Positions 21,354 through 34,976 of a stretch of 64,000 bases of DNA are shown here, one piece after another. The notes under the pieces were generated by a model. The model did no database searches and had not been told where the DNA came from. It saw only the letters and a list, made by a program, of their open reading frames with translations. The DNA comes from Limanda limanda. Its lineage: Eukaryota; Chordata; Actinopteri; Pleuronectiformes; Pleuronectidae. Both the position numbers and the translations under genes were made by a program. The stretch is from contig NW_026870395.1 of NCBI RefSeq assembly GCF_963576545.1, positions 1 through 64,000 on the forward strand, read 5' to 3'. Within the stretch, counting starts at the first letter, position 1; the number at the start of each line of letters is the position of its first letter.

Positions 21354-24300
21354 GATGGTACAGATCGATGCGAGCTACCCCATTTAGTGGGGGTAGAGCC
21401 TACTTGCAAGTCTCTCCGACCTTCACAAAAAAAGTTATTCAAGAATATCTCTTTCTCCTATGTGCTTTCATCCCTAACCCTAACCCTAACCCTTCCGAAA
21501 GTCGGAGAAGCTCAAGGATGGTACCGATCGATGCGCGCTACCCCATTTAGTGGGGGTAGAGCCTACTTGCAAGTCTCTCCGACCTTTACAAAAAAAGTTA
21601 TTCAAGAATATCTCTTTCTCCTATGTGCTTTCATCCCTAACCCTAACCCTAACCCTTCCGAAAGTCGGAGAAGCTCAAGGATGGTACCGATCGATGCGCG
21701 CAACCCCATTTAGTGGGGGTAGAGCCTACTTGCAAGTCTCTCCGACCTTCACAAAAAAAGTTATTCAAGAATATCTCCTCAGATTTGGGGGAATTTCGTC
21801 GGTCGACCTCTTTCGAAGGTCGTACAAGCTCGGGGATGGTACCAATCGATCCGCAGGACCCAAATTAGTCCAGATGCAACCACTTTCCAAGTCTCTCCGA
21901 CCTTCACAAAAAAAGTTATTCAAGAATATCTCTTTCTCCTATGTGCTTTCATCCCTAACCCTAACCCTAACCCTTCCGAAAGTCAGAGAAGCTCAAGGAT
22001 GGTACCGATCGATGCGCGCTACCCCATTTAGTGGGGGTAGAGCCTACTTGCAAGTCTCTCCGACCTTCACAAAAAAAGTTATTCAAGAATATCTCTTTCT
22101 CCTATGTGCTTTCATCCCTAACCCTAACCCTAACCCTTCCGAAAGTCGGAGAAGCTCAAGGATGGTACCGATCGATGCGCGCAACCCCATTTAGTGGGGG
22201 TAGAGCCTACTTGCAAGTCTCTCCGACCTTCACAAAAAAAGTTATTCAAGAATATCTCCTCAGATTTGGGGGAATTTCGTCGGTCGACCTCTTCCGAAGG
22301 TCGTACAAGCTCGGGGATGGTACCAATCGATCCGCAGGACCCAAATTAGTCCAGATGCAACCACTTTCCAAGTCTCTCCGACCTTCACAAAAAAAGTTAT
22401 TCAAGAATATCTCTTTCTCCTATGTGCTTTCATCCCTAACCCTAACCCTAACCCTTCCGAAAGTCGGAGAAGCTCAAGGATGGTACCGATCGATGTGCGC
22501 TACCCCATTTAGTGGGGGTAGAGCCTACTTGCAAGTCTCTCCGACCTTCACAAAAAAAGTTATTCAAGAATATCTCTTTCTCCTATGTGCTTACATCCCT
22601 AACCCTAACCCTAACCCTTCCGAAAGTCGGAGAAGCTCAAGGATGGTACCGATCGATGCGCGCAACCCCATTTAGTGGGGGTAAAGCCTACTTGCAAGTC
22701 TCTCCGACCTTCACAAAAAAAGTTATTCAAGAATATCTCCTCAGATTTGGGGGAATTTCGTCGGTCGACCTCTTTCGAAGGTCGTACAAGCTCGGGGATG
22801 GTACCAATCGATCCGCAGGACCCAAATTAGTCCAGATGCAACCACTTTCCAAGTCTCTCCGACCTTCACAAAAAAAGTTATTCAAGAATATCTCTTTCTC
22901 CTATGTGCTTTCATCCCTAACCCTAACCCTAACCCTTCCGAAAGTCGGAGAAGCTCAAGGATGGTACCGATCGATGCGCGCTACCCCATTTAGTGGGGGT
23001 AGAGCCTACTTGCAAGTCTCTCCGACCTTCACAAAAAAAGTTATTCAAGAATATCTCTTTCTCCTATGTGCTTTCATCCCTAACCCTAACCCTAACCCTT
23101 CCGAAAGTCGGAGAAGCTCAAGGATGGTACCGATCGATGCGCGCTACCCCATTTAGTGGGGGTAGAGCCTACTTGCAAGTCTCTCCGACCTTCACAAAAA
23201 AAGTTATTCAAGAATATCTCTTTCTCCTATGTGCTTTCATCCCTAACCCTAACCCTAACCCTTCCGAAAGTCGGAGAAGCTCAAGGATGGTACCGATCGA
23301 TGCGCGCTACCCCATTTAGTGGGGGTAGAGCCTACTTGCAAGTCTCTCCGACCTTCACAAAAAAAGTTATTCAAGAATATCTCTTTCTCCTATGTGCTTT
23401 CATCCCTAACCCTAACCCTAACCCTTCCGAAAGTCGGAGAAGCTCAAGGATGGTACCGATCGATGCGCGCTACCCCATTTAGTGGGGGTAGAGCCTACTT
23501 GCAAGTCTCTCCGACCTTTACAAAAAAAGTTATTCAAGAATATCTCTTTCTCCTATGTGCTTTCATCCCTAACCCTAACCCTAACCCTTCCGAAAGTCGG
23601 AGAAGCTCAAGGATGGTACCGATCGATGCGCGCAACCCCATTTAGTGGGAGTAGAGCCTACTTGCAAGTCTCTCCGACCTTCACAAAAAAAGTTATTCAA
23701 GAATATCTCCTCAGATTTGGGGGAATTTCGTCGGTCGACCTCTTTCGAAGGTCGTACAAGCTCGGGGATGGTACCAATCGATCCGCAGGACCCAAATTAG
23801 TCCAGATGCAACCACTTTCCAAGTCTCTCCGACCTTCACAAAAAAAGTTATTCAAGAATATCTCTTTCTCCTATGTGCTTTCATCCCTAACCCTAACCCT
23901 AACCCTTCCGAAAGTCAGAGAAGCTCAAGGATGGTACCGATCGATGCGCGCTACCCCATTTAGTGGGGGTAGAGCCTACTTGCAAGTCTCTCCGACCTTC
24001 ACAAAAAAAGTTATTCAAGAATATCTCTTTCTCCTATGTGCTTTCATCCCTAACCCTAACCCTAACCCTTCCGAAAGTCGGAGAAGCTCAAGGATGGTAC
24101 CGATCGATGCGCGCAACCCCATTTAGTGGGGGTAGAGCCTACTTGCAAGTCTCTCCGACCTTCACAAAAAAAGTTATTCAAGAATATCTCCTCAGATTTG
24201 GGGGAATTTCGTCGGTCGACCTCTTCCGAAGGTCGTACAAGCTCGGGGATGGTACCAATCGATCCGCAGGACCCAAATTAGTCCAGATGCAACCACTTTC

Positions 24301-25217
24301 CAAGTCTCTCCGACCTTCACAAAAAAAGTTATTCAAGAATATCTCTTTCTCCTATGTGCTTTCATCCCTAACCCTAACCCTAACCCTTCCGAAAGTCGGA
24401 GAAGCTCAAGGATGGTACCGATCGATGTGCGCTACCCCATTTAGTGGGGGTAGAGCCTACTTGCAAGTCTCTCCGACCTTCACAAAAAAAGTTATTCAAG
24501 AATATCTCTTTCTCCTATGTGCTTACATCCCTAACCCTAACCCTAACCCTTCCGAAAGTCGGAGAAGCTCAAGGATGGTACCGATCGATGCGCGCAACCC
24601 CATTTAGTGGGGGTAAAGCCTACTTGCAAGTCTCTCCGACCTTCACAAAAAAAGTTATTCAAGAATATCTCCTCAGATTTGGGGGAATTTCGTCGGTCGA
24701 CCTCTTTCGAAGGTCGTACAAGCTCGGGGATGGTACCAATCGATCCGCAGGACCCAAATTAGTCCAGATGCAACCACTTTCCAAGTCTCTCCGACCTTCA
24801 CAAAAAAAGTTATTCAAGAATATCTCTTTCTCCTATGTGCTTTCATCCCTAACCCTAACCCTAACCCTTCCGAAAGTCGGAGAAGCTCAAGGATGGTACC
24901 GATCGATGCGCGCTACCCCATTTAGTGGGGGTAGAGCCTACTTGCAAGTCTCTCCGACCTTCACAAAAAAAGTTATTCAAGAATATCTCTTTCTCCTATG
25001 TGCTTTCATCCCTAACCCTAACCCTAACCCTTCCGAAAGTCGGAGAAGCTCAAGGATGGTACCGATCGATGCGCGCTACCCCATTTAGTGGGGGTAGAGC
25101 CTACTTGCAAGTCTCTCCGACCTTCACAAAAAAAGTTATTCAAGAATATCTCTTTCTCCTATGTGCTTTCATCCCTAACCCTAACCCTAACCCTTCCGAA
25201 AGTCGGAGAAGCTCAAG
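21354..25217 (+). repeat. Block holding a 1,932-bp tandem duplication
   Basis: Unit order is M21354 M21517 D21680 M21998 D22161 M22479 D22642 M22960 M23123 M23286 M23449 D23612 M23930 D24093 M24411 D24574 M24892 M25055. From M21517 onward the order and markers repeat at +1,932: TTTACA in the core (21,588/23,520), AGTCAGAG (21,985/23,917), GCTTACATCC (M22479/M24411) and GTAAAGCC (D22642/D24574). M21354 has an unusual head, GGTACAGATCGATGCGAGC. One difference noted is GTGGGAGTAG in D23612. This block has no equivalent elsewhere in the window. Confidence 0.87.
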
Positions 25218-26815
25218 GATGGTACCGATCGATGCGCGCAACCCCATTTAGTGGGGGTAGAGCCTACTTGCAAGTCTCTCCGACCTTCACAAAAAAAGTT
25301 ATTCAAGAATATCTCCTCAGATTTGGGGGAATTTCGTCGGTCGACCTCTTTCGAAGGTCGTACAAGCTCGGGGATGGTACTAATCGATCCGCAGGACCCA
25401 AATTAGTCCAGATGCAACCACTTTCCAAGTCTCTCCGACCTTCACAAAAAAAGTTATTCAAGAATATCTCTTTCTCCTATGTGCTTTCATCCCTAACCCT
25501 AACCCTAACCCTTCCGAAAGTCGGAGAAGCTCAAGGATGGTACCGATCGATGCGCGCTACCCCATTTAGTGGGGGTAGAGCCTACTTGCAAGTCTCTCCG
25601 ACCTTCACAAAAAAAGTTATTCAAGAATATCTCTTTCTCCTATGTGCTTTCATCCCTAACCCTAACCCTAACCCTTCCGAAAGTCGGAGAAGCTCAAGGA
25701 TGGTACCGATCGATGCGCGCAACCCCATTTAGTGGGGGTAGAGCCTACTTGCAAGTCTCTCCGACCTTCACAAAAAAAGTTATTCAAGAATATCTCCTCA
25801 GATTTGGGGGAATTTCGTCGGTCGACCTCTTTCGAAGGTCGTACAAGCTCGGGGATGGTACCAATCGATCCGCAGGACCCAAATTAGTCCAGATGCAACC
25901 ACTTTCCAAGTCTCTCCGACCTTCACAAAAAAAGTTATTCAAGAATATCTCTTTCTCCTATGTGCTTTCATCCCTAACCCTAACCCTAACCCTTCCGAAA
26001 GTCGGAGAAGCTCAAGGATGGTACCGATCGATGCGCGCTACCCCATTTAGTGGGGGTAGAGCCTACTTGCAAGTCTCTCCGACCTTCACAAAAAAAGTTA
26101 TTCAAGAATATCTCTTTCTCCTATGTGCTTTCATCCCTAACCCTAACCCTAACCCTTCCGAAAGTCGGAGAAGCTCAAGGATGGTACCGATCGATGCGCG
26201 CAACCCCATTTAGTGGGGGTAGAGCCTACTTGCAAGTCTCTCCGACCTTCACAAAAAAAGTTATTCAAGAATATCTCCTCAGATTTGGGGGAATTTCGTC
26301 GGTCGACCTCTTCCGAAGGTCGTACAAGCTCGGGGATGGTACCAATCGATCCGCAGGACCCAAATTAGTCCAGATGCAACCACTTTCCAAGTCTCTCCGA
26401 CCTTCACAAAAAAAGTTATTCAAGAATATCTCTTTCTCCTATGTGCTTTCATCCCTAACCCTAACCCTAACCCTTCCGAAAGTCGGAGAAGCTCAAGGAT
26501 GGTACCGATCGATGCGCGCAACCCCATTTAGTGGGGGTAGAGCCTACTTGCAAGTCTCTCCGACCTTCACAAAAAAAGTTATTCAAGAATATCTCCTCAG
26601 ATTTGGGGGAATTTCGTCGGTCGACCTCTTCCGAAGGTCGTACAAGCTCGGGGATGGTACCAATCGATCCGCAGGACCCAAATTAGTCCAGATGCAACCA
26701 CTTTCCAAGTCTCTCCGACCTTCACAAAAAAAGTTATTCAAGAATATCTCTTTCTCCTATGTGCTTTCATCCCTAACCCTAACCCTAACCCTTCCGAAAG
26801 TCGGAGAAGCTCAAG

Positions 26816-26972
26816 GATGGTACCGATCGATGCGCGCTACCCCATTTAGTGGGGGTAGAGCCTACTTGCAAGTCTCTCAGACCTTCACAAAAAAAGTTAT
26901 TCAAGAATATCTCTTTCTCCTATGTGCTTACATCCCTAACCCTAACCCTTCCGAAAGTCGGAGAAGCTCAAG
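26816..26972 (+). repeat. Short monomer (157 bp) with core change
   Basis: It has a two-repeat telomere tract, GCTTACATCC before it, and CTCAGACC in the core (change at 26,880). Its apparent relatives at 34,007 and 38,487 have the full tract, so the loss is private to this unit. Confidence 0.88.
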
Positions 26973-28097
26973 GATGGTACCGATCGATGCGCGCAACCCC
27001 ATTTAGTGGGGGTAGAGCCTACTTGCAAGTCTCTCCGACCTTCACAAAAAAAGTTATTCAAGAATATCTCCTCAGATTTGGGGGAATTTCGTCGGTCGAC
27101 CTCTTTCGAAGGTCGTACAAGCTCGGGGATGGTACCAATCGATCCGCAGGACCCAAATTAGTCCAGATGCAACCACTTTCCAAGTCTCTCCGACCTTCAC
27201 AAAAAAAGTTATTCAAGAATATCTCTTTCTCCTATGTGCTTTCATCCCTAACCCTAACCCTAACCCTTCCGAAAGTCGGAGAAGCTCAAGGATGGTACCG
27301 ATCGATGCGCGCTACCCCATTTAGTGGGGGTAGAGCCTACTTGCAAGTCTCTCCGACCTTCACAAAAAAAGTTATTCAAGAATATCTCTTTCTCCTATGT
27401 GCTTTCATCCCTAACCCTAACCCTAACCCTTCCGAAAGTCGGAGAAGCTCAAGGATGGTACCGATTGATGCGCGCTACCCCATTTAGTGGGGGTAGAGCC
27501 TACTTGCAAGTCTCTCCGACCTTCACAAAAAAAGTTATTCAAGAATATCTCTTTCTCCTATGTGCTTTCATCCCTAACCCTAACCCTAACCCTTCCGAAA
27601 GTCGGAGAAGCTCAAGGATGGTACCGATCGATGCGCGCAACCCCATTTAGTGGGGGTAGAGCCTACTTGCAAGTCTCTCCGACCTTCACAAAAAAAGTTA
27701 TTCAAGAATATCTCCTCAGATTTGGGGGAATTTCGTCGGTCGACCTCTTTCGAAGGTCGTACAAGCTCGGGGATGGTACCAATCGATCCGCAGGACCCAA
27801 ATTAGTCCAGATGCAACCACTTTCCAAGTCTCTCCGACCTTCACAAAAAAAGTTATTCAAGAATATCTCTTTCTCCTATGTGCTTTCATCCCTAACCCTA
27901 ACCCTAACCCTTCCGAAAGTCGGAGAAGCTCAAGGATGGTACCGATCGATGCGCGCTACCCCATTTAGTGGGGGTAGAGCCTACTTGCAAGTCTCTCCGA
28001 CCTTCACAAAAAAAGTTATTCAAGAATATCTCTTTCTCCTATGTGCTTTCATCCCTAACCCTAACCCTAACCCTTCCGAAAGTCGGAGAAGCTCAAG

Positions 28098-28409
28098 GAT
28101 GGTACCGATCGATGCGCGCAACCCCATTTAGTGGGGGTAGAGCCTACTTGCAAGTCTCTCCGACCTTCACAAAAAAAGTTATTCAAGAATATCTCCTCAG
28201 ATTTGGGGGAATTTCGTCGGTCGACCTCTTCCGAAGGTCGTACAAGCTCGGGGATGGTACCAATCGATCCGCAGGACCCAAATTAGTCCAGATGCAACCA
28301 CTTTCCAAGTCTCTCCGACCTTCACAAAAAAAGTTATTCAAGAATATCTCTTTCTCCTATGTGCTTTCATCCCTAACCCTAACCCTTCCGAAAGTCGGAG
28401 AAGCTCAAG
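28098..28409 (+). repeat. Short dimer (312 bp)
   Basis: It has a two-repeat telomere tract in its C half. It stands immediately before the first copy of the D-D-M-D cassette block, as do the short dimers at 30,497 and 34,977 before later copies. The shared position suggests common descent of the short tract and downstream unit. Confidence 0.88.
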
Positions 28410-30808
28410 GATGGTACCGATCGATGCGCGCTACCCCATTTAGTGGGGGTAGAGCCTACTTGCAAGTCTCTCCGACCTTCACAAAAAAAGTTATTCAAGA
28501 ATATCTCTTTCTCCTATGTGCTTTCATCCCTAACCCTAACCCTAACCCTTCCGAAAGTCGGAGAAGCTCAAGGATGGTACCGATCGATGCGCGCAACCCC
28601 ATTTAGTGGGGGTAGAGCCTACTTGCAAGTCTCTCCGACCTTCACAAAAAAAGTTATTCAAGAATATCTCCTCAGATTTGGGGGAATTTCGTCGGTCGAC
28701 CTCTTTCGAAGGTTGTACAAGCTCGGGGATGGTACCAATCGATCCGCAGGACCCAAATTAGTCCAGATGCAACCACTTTCCAAGTCTCTCCGACCTTCAC
28801 AAAAAAAGTTATTCAAGAATATCTCTTTCTCCTATGTGCTTTCATCCCTAACCCTAACCCTAACCCTTCCGAAAGTCGGAGAAGCTCAAAGATGGTACCG
28901 ATCGATGCGCGCTACCCCATTTAGTGGGGGTAGAGCCTACTTGCAAGTCTCTCCGACCTTCACAAAAAAAGTTATTCAAGAATATCTCCTCAGATTTGGG
29001 GGAATTTCGTCGGTCGACCTCTTCCGAAGGTCGTACAAGCTCGTGGATGGTACCAATCGATCCGCAGGACCCAAATTAGTCCAGATGCAACCACTTTCCA
29101 AGTCTCTCCGACCTTCACAAAAAAAGTTATTCAAGAATATCTCTTTCTCCTATGTGCTTTCATCCCTAACCCTAACCCTAACCCTTCCGAAAGTCGGAGA
29201 AGCTCAAGGATGGTACCGATCGATGCGCGCTACCCCATTTAGTGGGGGTAGAGCCTACTTGCAAGTCTCTCCGACCTTCACAAAAAACGTTATTCAAGAA
29301 TATCTCTTTCTCCTATGTGCTTTCATCCCTAACCCTAACCCTAACCCTTCCGAAAGTCGGAGAAGCTCAAGGATGGTACCGATCGATGCGCGCTACCCCA
29401 TTTAGTGGGGGTAGAGCCTACTTGCAAGTCTCTCCGACCTTCACAAAAAAAGTTATTCAAGAATATCTCCTCAGATTTGGGGGAATTTCGTCGGTCGACC
29501 TCTTCCGAAGGTCGTACAAGCTCGGGGATGGTACCAATCGATCCGCAGGACCCAAATTAGTCCAGATGCAACCACTTTCCAAGTCTCTCCGACCTTCACA
29601 AAAAAAGTTATTCAAGAATATCTCTTTCTCCTATGTGCTTTCATCCCTAACCCTAACCCTAACCCTTCCGAAAGTCGGAGAAGCTCAAGGATGGTACCGA
29701 TCGATGCGCGCTACCCCATTTAGTGGGGGTAGAGCCTACTTGCAAGTCTCTCCGACCTTCACAAAAAAAGTTATTCAAGAATATCTCTTTCTCCTATGTG
29801 CTTTCATCCCTAACCCTAACCCTAACCCTTCCGAAAGTCGGAGAAGCTCAAGGATGGTACCGATCGATGCGCGCTACCCCATTTAGTGGGGGTAGAGCCT
29901 ACTTGCAAGTCTCTCCGACCTTCACAAAAAAAGTTATTCAAGAATATCTCTTTCTCCTATGTGCTTTCATCCCTAACCCTAACCCTAACCCTTCCGAAAG
30001 TCGGAGAAGCTCAAGGATGGTACCGATCGATGCGCGCAACCCCATTTAGTGGGGGTAGAGCCTACTTGCAAGTCTCTCCGACCTTCACAAAAAAAGTTAT
30101 TCAAGAATATCTCCTCAGATTTGGGGGAATTTCGTCGGTCGACCTCTTTCGAAGGTCGTACAAGCTCGGGGATGGTACCAATCGATCCGCAGGACCCAAA
30201 TTAGTCCAGATGCAACCACTTTCCAAGTCTCTCCGACCTTCACAAAAAAAGTTATTCAAGAATATCTCTTTCTCCTATGTGCTTTCATCCCTAACCCTAA
30301 CCCTAACCCTTCCGAAAGTCGGAGAAGCTCAAGGATGGTACCGATCGATGCGCGCTACCCCATTTAGTGGGGGTAGAGCCTACTTGCAAGTCTCTCCGAC
30401 CTTCACAAAAAAAGTTATTCAAGAATATCTCTTTCTCCTATGTGCTTTCATCCCTAACCCTAACCCTAACCCTTCCGAAAGTCGGAGAAGCTCAAGGATG
30501 GTACCGATCGATGCGCGCAACCCCATTTAGTGGGGGTAAAGCCTACTTGCAAGTCTCTCCGACCTTCACAAAAAAAGTTATTCAAGAATATCTCCTCAGA
30601 TTTGGGGGAATTTCGTCGGTCGACCTCTTTCGAAGGTCGTACAAGCTCGGGGATGGTACCAATCGATCCGCAGGACCCAAATTAGTCCAGATGCAACCAC
30701 TTTCCAAGTCTCTCCGACCTTCACAAAAAAAGTTATTCAAGAATATCTCTTTCTCCTATGTGCTTTCATCCCTAACCCTAACCCTTCCGAAAGTCGGAGA
30801 AGCTCAAG
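28410..30808 (+). repeat. 2,399-bp higher-order repeat (first of three related copies)
   Basis: Unit order is M28410 D28573 D28891 M29209 D29372 M29690 M29853 D30016 M30334 D30497s. Markers are GGTTGTAC (28,714), CAAAGATGG at the head of D28891, TCGTGGATGG in D28891, the core change AAAAAACG in M29209 and GTAAAGCC in D30497. All recur in the same order from 30,809 and from 35,289. The copy boundary falls in the short telomere tract of D30497s, where the later copies have the full tract. Confidence 0.88.
30497..30808 (+). repeat. Short dimer (312 bp) with GTAAAGCC head
   Basis: The B half has GTAAAGCC, as in D22642, D24574, D32896 and D37376, but the C half has a two-repeat tract as in D28098s. 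It is therefore a hybrid at the boundary between the 2,399-bp and 4,480-bp copies. Confidence 0.85.
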
Positions 30809-33694
30809 GATGGTACCGATCGATGCGCGCTACCCCATTTAGTGGGGGTAGAGCCTACTTGCAAGTCTCTCCGACCTTCACAAAAAAAGTTATTCAAGAA
30901 TATCTCTTTCTCCTATGTGCTTTCATCCCTAACCCTAACCCTAACCCTTCCGAAAGTCGGAGAAGCTCAAGGATGGTACCGATCGATGCGCGCAACCCCA
31001 TTTAGTGGGGGTAGAGCCTACTTGCAAGTCTCTCCGACCTTCACAAAAAAAGTTATTCAAGAATATCTCCTCAGATTTGGGGGAATTTCGTCGGTCGACC
31101 TCTTTCGAAGGTTGTACAAGCTCGGGGATGGTACCAATCGATCCGCAGGACCCAAATTAGTCCAGATGCAACCACTTTCCAAGTCTCTCCGACCTTCACA
31201 AAAAAAGTTATTCAAGAATATCTCTTTCTCCTATGTGCTTTCATCCCTAACCCTAACCCTAACCCTTCCGAAAGTCGGAGAAGCTCAAAGATGGTACCGA
31301 TCGATGCGCGCTACCCCATTTAGTGGGGGTAGAGCCTACTTGCAAGTCTCTCCGACCTTCACAAAAAAAGTTATTCAAGAATATCTCCTCAGATTTGGGG
31401 GAATTTCGTCGGTCGACCTCTTCCGAAGGTCGTACAAGCTCGTGGATGGTACCAATCGATCCGCAGGACCCAAATTAGTCCAGATGCAACCACTTTCCAA
31501 GTCTCTCCGACCTTCACAAAAAAAGTTATTCAAGAATATCTCTTTCTCCTATGTGCTTTCATCCCTAACCCTAACCCTAACCCTTCCGAAAGTCGGAGAA
31601 GCTCAAGGATGGTACCGATCGATGCGCGCTACCCCATTTAGTGGGGGTAGAGCCTACTTGCAAGTCTCTCCGACCTTCACAAAAAACGTTATTCAAGAAT
31701 ATCTCTTTCTCCTATGTGCTTTCATCCCTAACCCTAACCCTAACCCTTCCGAAAGTCGGAGAAGCTCAAGGATGGTACCGATCGATGCGCGCTACCCCAT
31801 TTAGTGGGGGTAGAGCCTACTTGCAAGTCTCTCCGACCTTCACAAAAAAAGTTATTCAAGAATATCTCCTCAGATTTGGGGGAATTTCGTCGGTCGACCT
31901 CTTCCGAAGGTCGTACAAGCTCGGGGATGGTACCAATCGATCCGCAGGACCCAAATTAGTCCAGATGCAACCACTTTCCAAGTCTCTCCGACCTTCACAA
32001 AAAAAGTTATTCAAGAATATCTCTTTCTCCTATGTGCTTTCATCCCTAACCCTAACCCTAACCCTTCCGAAAGTCGGAGAAGCTCAAGGATGGTACCGAT
32101 CGATGCGCGCTACCCCATTTAGTGGGGGTAGAGCCTACTTGCAAGTCTCTCCGACCTTCACAAAAAAAGTTATTCAAGAATATCTCTTTCTCCTATGTGC
32201 TTTCATCCCTAACCCTAACCCTAACCCTTCCGAAAGTCGGAGAAGCTCAAGGATGGTACCGATCGATGCGCGCTACCCCATTTAGTGGGGGTAGAGCCTA
32301 CTTGCAAGTCTCTCCGACCTTCACAAAAAAAGTTATTCAAGAATATCTCTTTCTCCTATGTGCTTTCATCCCTAACCCTAACCCTAACCCTTCCGAAAGT
32401 CGGAGAAGCTCAAGGATGGTACCGATCGATGCGCGCAACCCCATTTAGTGGGGGTAGAGCCTACTTGCAAGTCTCTCCGACCTTCACAAAAAAAGTTATT
32501 CAAGAATATCTCCTCAGATTTGGGGGAATTTCGTCGGTCGACCTCTTTCGAAGGTCGTACAAGCTCGGGGATGGTACCAATCGATCCGCAGGACCCAAAT
32601 TAGTCCAGATGCAACCACTTTCCAAGTCTCTCCGACCTTCACAAAAAAAGTTATTCAAGAATATCTCTTTCTCCTATGTGCTTTCATCCCTAACCCTAAC
32701 CCTAACCCTTCCGAAAGTCGGAGAAGCTCAAGGATGGTACCGATCGATGCGCGCTACCCCATTTAGTGGGGGTAGAGCCTACTTGCAAGTCTCTCCGACC
32801 TTCACAAAAAAAGTTATTCAAGAATATCTCTTTCTCCTATGTGCTTTCATCCCTAACCCTAACCCTAACCCTTCCGAAAGTCGGAGAAGCTCAAGGATGG
32901 TACCGATCGATGCGCGCAACCCCATTTAGTGGGGGTAAAGCCTACTTGCAAGTCTCTCCGACCTTCACAAAAAAAGTTATTCAAGAATATCTCCTCAGAT
33001 TTGGGGGAATTTCGTCGGTCGACCTCTTTCGAAGGTCGTACAAGCTCGGGGATGGTACCAATCGATCCGCAGGACCCAAATTAGTCCAGATGCAACCACT
33101 TTCCAAGTCTCTCCGACCTTCACAAAAAAAGTTATTCAAGAATATCTCTTTCTCCTATGTGCTTTCATCCCTAACCCTAACCCTAACCCTTCCGAAAGTC
33201 GGAGAAGCTCAAGGATGGTACCGATCGATGCGCGCTACCCCATTTAGTGGGGGTAGAGCCTACTTGCAAGTCTCTCCGACCTTCACAAAAAAAGTTATTC
33301 AAGAATATCTCTTTCTCCTATGTGCTTTCATCCCTAACCCTAACCCTAACCCTTCCGAAAGTCGGAGAAGCTCAAGGATGGTACCGATCGATGCGCGCAA
33401 CCCCATTTAGTGGGGGTAGAGCCTACTTGCAAGTCTCTCCGACCTTCACAAAAAAAGTTATTCAAGAATATCTCCTCAGATTTGGGGGAATTTCGTCGGT
33501 CGACCTCTTCCGAAGGTCGTACAAGCTCGGGGATGGTACCAATCGATCCGCAGGACCCAAATTAGTCCAGATGCAACCACTTTCCAAGTCTCTCCGACCT
33601 TCACAAAAAAAGTTATTCAAGAATATCTCTTTCTCCTATGTGCTTTCATCCCTAACCCTAACCCTAACCCTTCCGAAAGTCGGAGAAGCTCAAG

Positions 33695-34006
33695 GATGGT
33701 ACCGATCGATGCGCGCAACCCCATTTAGTGGGGGTAGAGCCTACTTGCAAGTCTCTCCGACCTTCACAAAAAAAGTTATTCAAGAATATCTCCTCAGATT
33801 TGGGGGAATTTCGTCGGTCGACCTCTTCCGAAGGTCGTACAAGCTCGGGGATGGTACCAATCGATCCGCAGGACCCAAATTAGTCCAGATGCAACCACTT
33901 TCCAAGTCTCTCCGACCTTCACAAAAAAAGTTATTCAAGAATATCTCTTTCTCCTATGTGCTTTCATCCCTAACCCTAACCCTTCCGAAAGTCGGAGAAG
34001 CTCAAG
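33695..34006 (+). repeat. Short dimer (312 bp), second of a D-D pair
   Basis: It has a two-repeat telomere tract and is duplicated at 38,175. The corresponding older unit D26498 is full length, and the neighbouring M26816 is short instead. Confidence 0.88.
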
Positions 34007-34976
34007 GATGGTACCGATCGATGCGCGCTACCCCATTTAGTGGGGGTAGAGCCTACTTGCAAGTCTCTCCGACCTTCACAAAAAAAGTTATTCAAGAATA
34101 TCTCTTTCTCCTATGTGCTTACATCCCTAACCCTAACCCTAACCCTTCCGAAAGTCGGAGAAGCTCAAGGATGGTACCGATCGATGCGCGCAACCCCATT
34201 TAGTGGGGGTAGAGCCTACTTGCAAGTCTCTCCGACCTTCACAAAAAAAGTTATTCAAGAATATCTCCTCAGATTTGGGGGAATTTCGTCGGTCGACCTC
34301 TTTCGAAGGTCGTACAAGCTCGGGGATGGTACCAATCGATCCGCAGGACCCAAATTAGTCCAGATGCAACCACTTTCCAAGTCTCTCCGACCTTCACAAA
34401 AAAAGTTATTCAAGAATATCTCTTTCTCCTATGTGCTTTCATCCCTAACCCTAACCCTAACCCTTCCGAAAGTCGGAGAAGCTCAAGGATGGTACCGATC
34501 GATGCGCGCTACCCCATTTAGTGGGGGTAGAGCCTACTTGCAAGTCTCTCCGACCTTCACAAAAAAAGTTATTCAAGAATATCTCTTTCTCCTATGTGCT
34601 TTCATCCCTAACCCTAACCCTAACCCTTCCGAAAGTCGGAGAAGCTCAAGGATGGTACCGATCGATGCGCGCTACCCCATTTAGTGGGGGTAGAGCCTAC
34701 TTGCAAGTCTCTCCGACCTTCACAAAAAAAGTTATTCAAGAATATCTCTTTCTCCTATGTGCTTTCATCCCTAACCCTAACCCTAACCCTTCCGAAAGTC
34801 GGAGAAGCTCAAGGATGGTACCGATTGATGCGCGCTACCCCATTTAGTGGGGGTAGAGCCTACTTGCAAGTCTCTCCGACCTTCACAAAAAAAGTTATTC
34901 AAGAATATCTCTTTCTCCTATGTGCTTTCATCCCTAACCCTAACCCTAACCCTTCCGAAAGTCGGAGAAGCTCAAG

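Larger units (their letters stand above)
25218..28409 (+). repeat. Mixed block, older relative of 32,415-35,288
   Basis: Unit order is D25218 M25536 D25699 M26017 D26180 D26498 M26816s D26973 M27291 M27454 D27617 M27935 D28098s. The order resembles D32415 through D34977s at about +7,197, with shared markers GCTTACATCC (26,816/34,007) and GATTGATG (27,454/34,814). The later copy has one extra M (34,651), and the missing telomere repeat lies in a different unit, so this is an older and diverged duplication. M26816 also has CTCAGACC in its core, seen nowhere else. Confidence 0.75.
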
